Shown piece by piece: positions 4,917 through 5,016 of a DNA stretch of 5,016 nt; the stretch's first letter is position 1, and each line of letters begins with the position of its first letter. The notes under the pieces were generated by a model, which saw only the letters and a program-made list of their open reading frames with translations, had not been told where the DNA came from and did no database searches. Position numbers and translations under genes: made by a program. The stretch comes from 2-02-FULL-47-50 sp964479045 (GTDB taxonomy: Bacteria > Pseudomonadota > Gammaproteobacteria > Eutrophobiales > Eutrophobiaceae): positions 1 to 5,016 of the forward strand of contig CAYZJI010000036.1 in assembly GCA_964479045.1 (NCBI GenBank), in the 5' to 3' direction.

Positions 4917-5016
4917 TTATTGTGTAGTGATAGGGTGAAGGCCGGATTCCGGGCTTTTCCGGTTGTCCAGTAATTCAATAAAATATTCCAGCTGTTTGCA
5001 AATCAGCCACCAGGGC
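4917..5016 (-). CDS. C-terminal end of an unidentified gene upstream of dedA (partial)
   Basis: On the minus strand an open frame enters from the right edge and ends at TAA (plus 4917-4919), giving 32 residues with the tail WWLICKQLEYFIELLDNRK followed by a polar end. The stretch QLEYFIELL looks like a genuine amphipathic helix. The stop lies 7 bases before the dedA ATG, a spacing typical of operon partners, and would explain the lack of a dedA Shine-Dalgarno. The family cannot be named from this fragment. A second frame (ending ALVADLQTAGIFY) is also open for 13 codons at the edge and cannot be excluded. Confidence 0.5.
   Translation of the reverse strand, partial: PWWLICKQLEYFIELLDNRKSPESGLHPITTQ

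Noticed and set aside
4910..4978. TTG 4978 as the dedA start, adding 23 residues
   Set aside because: The family start matches ATG 4909, and the extension overlaps a better open frame that probably belongs to the upstream gene.

Overview
The window looks like a chromosomal segment from a proteobacterium, probably gammaproteobacterial. The reasons are the C-terminal end of an autotransporter beta-barrel (an outer-membrane, Gram-negative trait), a DedA protein that closely resembles what I recall of Escherichia coli DedA, moderate GC content, and Shine-Dalgarno-type gene starts. The genus cannot be fixed from sequence reading alone. No insertion sequence, CRISPR array, tRNA, rRNA or prophage gene is visible.

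Layout, left to right. (1) Positions 3-164: the last 53 codons of an autotransporter-type outer-membrane protein on the plus strand. (2) Positions 165-295: a compact intergenic region holding a good sigma70-like promoter, a strong intrinsic terminator hairpin and a second small hairpin. (3) Positions 296-2007: a two-gene purine operon, purK then purE, overlapping by the four bases ATGA. (4) Positions 2018-2998, minus strand: a TauE/SafE-family membrane exporter, convergent with purE with only 10 bases between the stops. (5) Positions 2999-3206: a divergent regulatory region with a roughly 90% A+T stretch containing palindromes and an IHF-like core. (6) Positions 3207-3443: a 78-residue hypothetical protein. 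(7) Positions 3512-4270: a class I SAM-dependent methyltransferase. (8) Positions 4247-4909, minus strand: dedA, overlapping the 3' end of the methyltransferase gene tail to tail by 24 bases. (9) Positions 4917-5016, minus strand: the probable 3' end of a gene just upstream of dedA in the same direction.

Functionally, PurK and PurE act in sequence: PurK makes N5-carboxyaminoimidazole ribonucleotide from AIR, ATP and bicarbonate, and PurE rearranges it to CAIR. The other genes (anion exporter, small hypothetical, methyltransferase, DedA transporter) show no obvious common pathway. This is mostly ordinary core-genome sequence, and I see no convincing undescribed multi-gene system. The points most worth a second look are the promoter-terminator-hairpin leader in front of purK, the A+T-rich palindromic divergent promoter region, the unrecognised 78-residue protein and the His-rich loop of the exporter.
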